A DNA stretch of 64,000 nucleotides, taken from Synechococcus sp. ATX 2A4 (lineage in GTDB: Bacteria > Cyanobacteriota > Cyanobacteriia > PCC-6307 > Cyanobiaceae). Positions 63,187-64,000 of this stretch are shown here, piece by piece. Both the position numbers and the translations under genes were made by a program. The stretch covers positions 124,001 through 188,000 of the forward strand of contig NZ_JAGQCV010000002.1 in NCBI RefSeq assembly GCF_024346375.1, written 5' to 3'. Positions within the stretch are counted from its first letter, which is position 1. Every line of letters begins with the position of its first letter. The notes under the pieces are model-generated. The model saw nothing but the letters and a program-made list of their open reading frames with translations, was not told where the DNA came from and made no database searches.

Positions 63187-63215
63187 CAAATCCGCAGATG
63201 AAATCTGCAGATTTG
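63187..63215. terminator. Possible bidirectional hairpin between converging units
   Basis: The sequence forms 13-bp arms around a 3-base loop: CAAATCCGCAGAT-GAA-ATCTGCAGATTTG, with one mismatch, and contains the palindrome AAATCTGCAGATTT. It lies between the small plus-strand gene (end 63017) and the minus-strand tRNA (end 63265), so it could terminate both. No T-run follows on either strand, which lowers confidence. Nearby CAGATC repeats (63151-63187) may be decayed relatives. Confidence 0.4.
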
Positions 63216-63264
63216 AGTTACCTACTCAGATCAAGAGTGGGATGTGATCCGATTTCAGGGGAAA

Positions 63265-63338
63265 TGGCTCGGGGGAGACTTGAACTCCCGACCTTGGGGT
63301 TATGAATCCCACGCTCTAACCAGCTGAGCTACCGAGCC
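63265..63338 (-). tRNA. tRNA-Met (CAT)
   Basis: The 74-nt cloverleaf reads: acceptor GGCTCGG / CCGAGCC plus discriminator A; D arm AGCTCAGCTGGTTAGAGC; anticodon loop TTCATAA with anticodon CAT; T arm TCGGGAGTTCAAGTCTCCC-type. CCA is not encoded. The last base pair of the anticodon stem is an A-C mismatch (positions 31 and 39). Elongator Met is most likely; the initiator is excluded by the paired acceptor end, but a lysidine-modified Ile2 tRNA (also CAT) cannot be ruled out from sequence alone. Confidence 0.88.
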
Positions 63339-63392
63339 CTATGGCAAGAGCTTAAACGACGGCCCTGCGCCCTCCTTGAGTCCTGCCCCGCC

Positions 63393-64000
63393 TCAGGCGC
63401 GGCCGGGGAGGAACTGCAGGGGATTGACAGCACCCCGGCCGGGGGGATGAATCTCGAAGTGGAGGTGTGGTCCGGTGCTGCGTCCGGTGCTGCCCATCGA
63501 GCTGATCACGGTGCCCTGGCCCACCACCTGCCCCACTCTCACCATCAGCCTGCTGTTGTGGGCGTAAAGCGATTTGCTGCCGTCGTTGTGTTGGATCTCC
63601 ACCAGGTAGCCGTAGCCGCCGTCGTGCCAGCCGGCAAACACCACCTGGCCGGAACGGGCTGCCACGATCGGCGTGCCGACGTTGTTGGCGATGTCGACAC
63701 CTTTGTGCATGCGTCCCCAGCGCCAGCCGAAGCCGGAGGTGAATACTCCCTTGCTGGGCCAGATCCAGGTGGTGTCGCCACGGCTTGGAGTTGGCTCCAC
63801 TTCGGGGCGCTCACCAAAAGAGGGGAGATCCGGCCAGCTGAGTCCGCCACTACCCACGGGATTGAGCCCGAGCACCATCCGGCTGCGGCCGGGGGCGGAA
63901 CGGGCCAGACGCACCTGGGTGCCGGCCACTAGCCGGGCGGCCTCAAGACCGGGATTGAGCCGCAGCAACTCCCCAATGGTGAGGTTGTAGCGCTTGGCCA
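63393..64000 (-). CDS. LysM-M23 peptidoglycan peptidase, C-terminal part
   Basis: The gene runs off the right edge, so the N-terminus is missing. The visible part (about 202 residues) starts inside a LysM domain (AKRYNLTIGELLRLNPGLEA) and continues through a Pro-rich linker to an M23 domain. The zinc motif is MHKGVDIANNVG (HxxxD) and the second is THLH-type GPHLHFEIHPPGRG. VQPGQVVGQGTVISSMGSTG-like turns match LytM/NlpD family members. It would cleave peptidoglycan crosslinks or act as an activator; catalytic His/Asp are present, so it should be active. Confidence 0.93.
   Translation of the reverse strand, partial: AKRYNLTIGELLRLNPGLEAARLVAGTQVRLARSAPGRSRMVLGLNPVGSGGLSWPDLPSFGERPEVEPTPSRGDTTWIWPSKGVFTSGFGWRWGRMHKGVDIANNVGTPIVAARSGQVVFAGWHDGGYGYLVEIQHNDGSKSLYAHNSRLMVRVGQVVGQGTVISSMGSTGRSTGPHLHFEIHPPGRGAVNPLQFLPGRA

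Noticed and set aside
1-64000. rRNA, prophage, insertion sequence or CRISPR array
   Set aside because: None of the expected conserved sequences, integrases, transposases or regular repeat-spacer units are visible.

Overview
The window is GC-rich chromosomal DNA from an oxygenic picocyanobacterium. The evidence is a complete psbA (photosystem II D1), ndhD, a Ycf51 protein, a TIC236/TamB homologue, menD/menB for phylloquinone, glgA/glgB, and many small families known mainly from cyanobacteria (DUF760, DUF2605, DUF4336, DUF4332). The high GC, the compact layout and the D1 C-terminal tail point to the Cyanobium / Vulcanococcus / Synechococcus group. That placement is inference from protein character, not from a search.

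Layout. 1-4570: glgB (partial) and a minus-strand run of a hydrolase, small exported proteins and Ycf51. 4639-12719: plus-strand tamB, a ROK sugar kinase, proA, folB and a lipase-like hydrolase. 12731-20741: minus-strand M3 oligopeptidase, ndhD, thrB, glucokinase and thrS. 20898-25715: an AT-richer accessory patch with three full-length exported proteins and one 5'-truncated copy, all ending in the same PGPLP-type C-terminal sorting signal. 25848-29084: trpS, two hypothetical proteins and a cation-efflux transporter. 29191-35945: a DUF697 protein, psbA with a clear terminator, and a manganese ABC operon (mntC-mntA-mntB) translationally coupled to a DUF4336 gene. 36006-39848: DUF760, lepB, menD, menB.

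39896-47868 is the most interesting region. It holds a stand-alone STAS protein, a response regulator-PP2C phosphatase, an Hpt protein, and a hybrid histidine kinase that is frameshifted and has no sensor domain. Next to these lie two family-2 glycosyltransferases, an Alg14/Alg13-like split glycosyltransferase, an initiating sugar-phosphate transferase fused to an N-terminal STAS domain, and an RsbW-like serine-kinase domain protein. Together they look like a partner-switching circuit whose target may be the first enzyme of exopolysaccharide assembly rather than a sigma factor.

47902-64000: a degenerate GGDEF protein, an L,D-transpeptidase, glgA, murF, glmU, aroA and upp; a lumenal pentapeptide-repeat protein; a cobalamin riboswitch followed by a HupE-type metal transporter and a CobW GTPase with a His/Asp-rich loop; purS-purQ, a 2-Cys peroxiredoxin, a small conserved-looking protein, a CAT-anticodon tRNA, and the C-terminal part of a LysM-M23 peptidase that runs off the right edge. 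No rRNA, intact insertion sequence, prophage or CRISPR array is visible. Two genes appear frameshifted at homopolymer runs (C9 at 42461-42469 and G6 at 60218-60223), which may be real mutations or sequencing errors.
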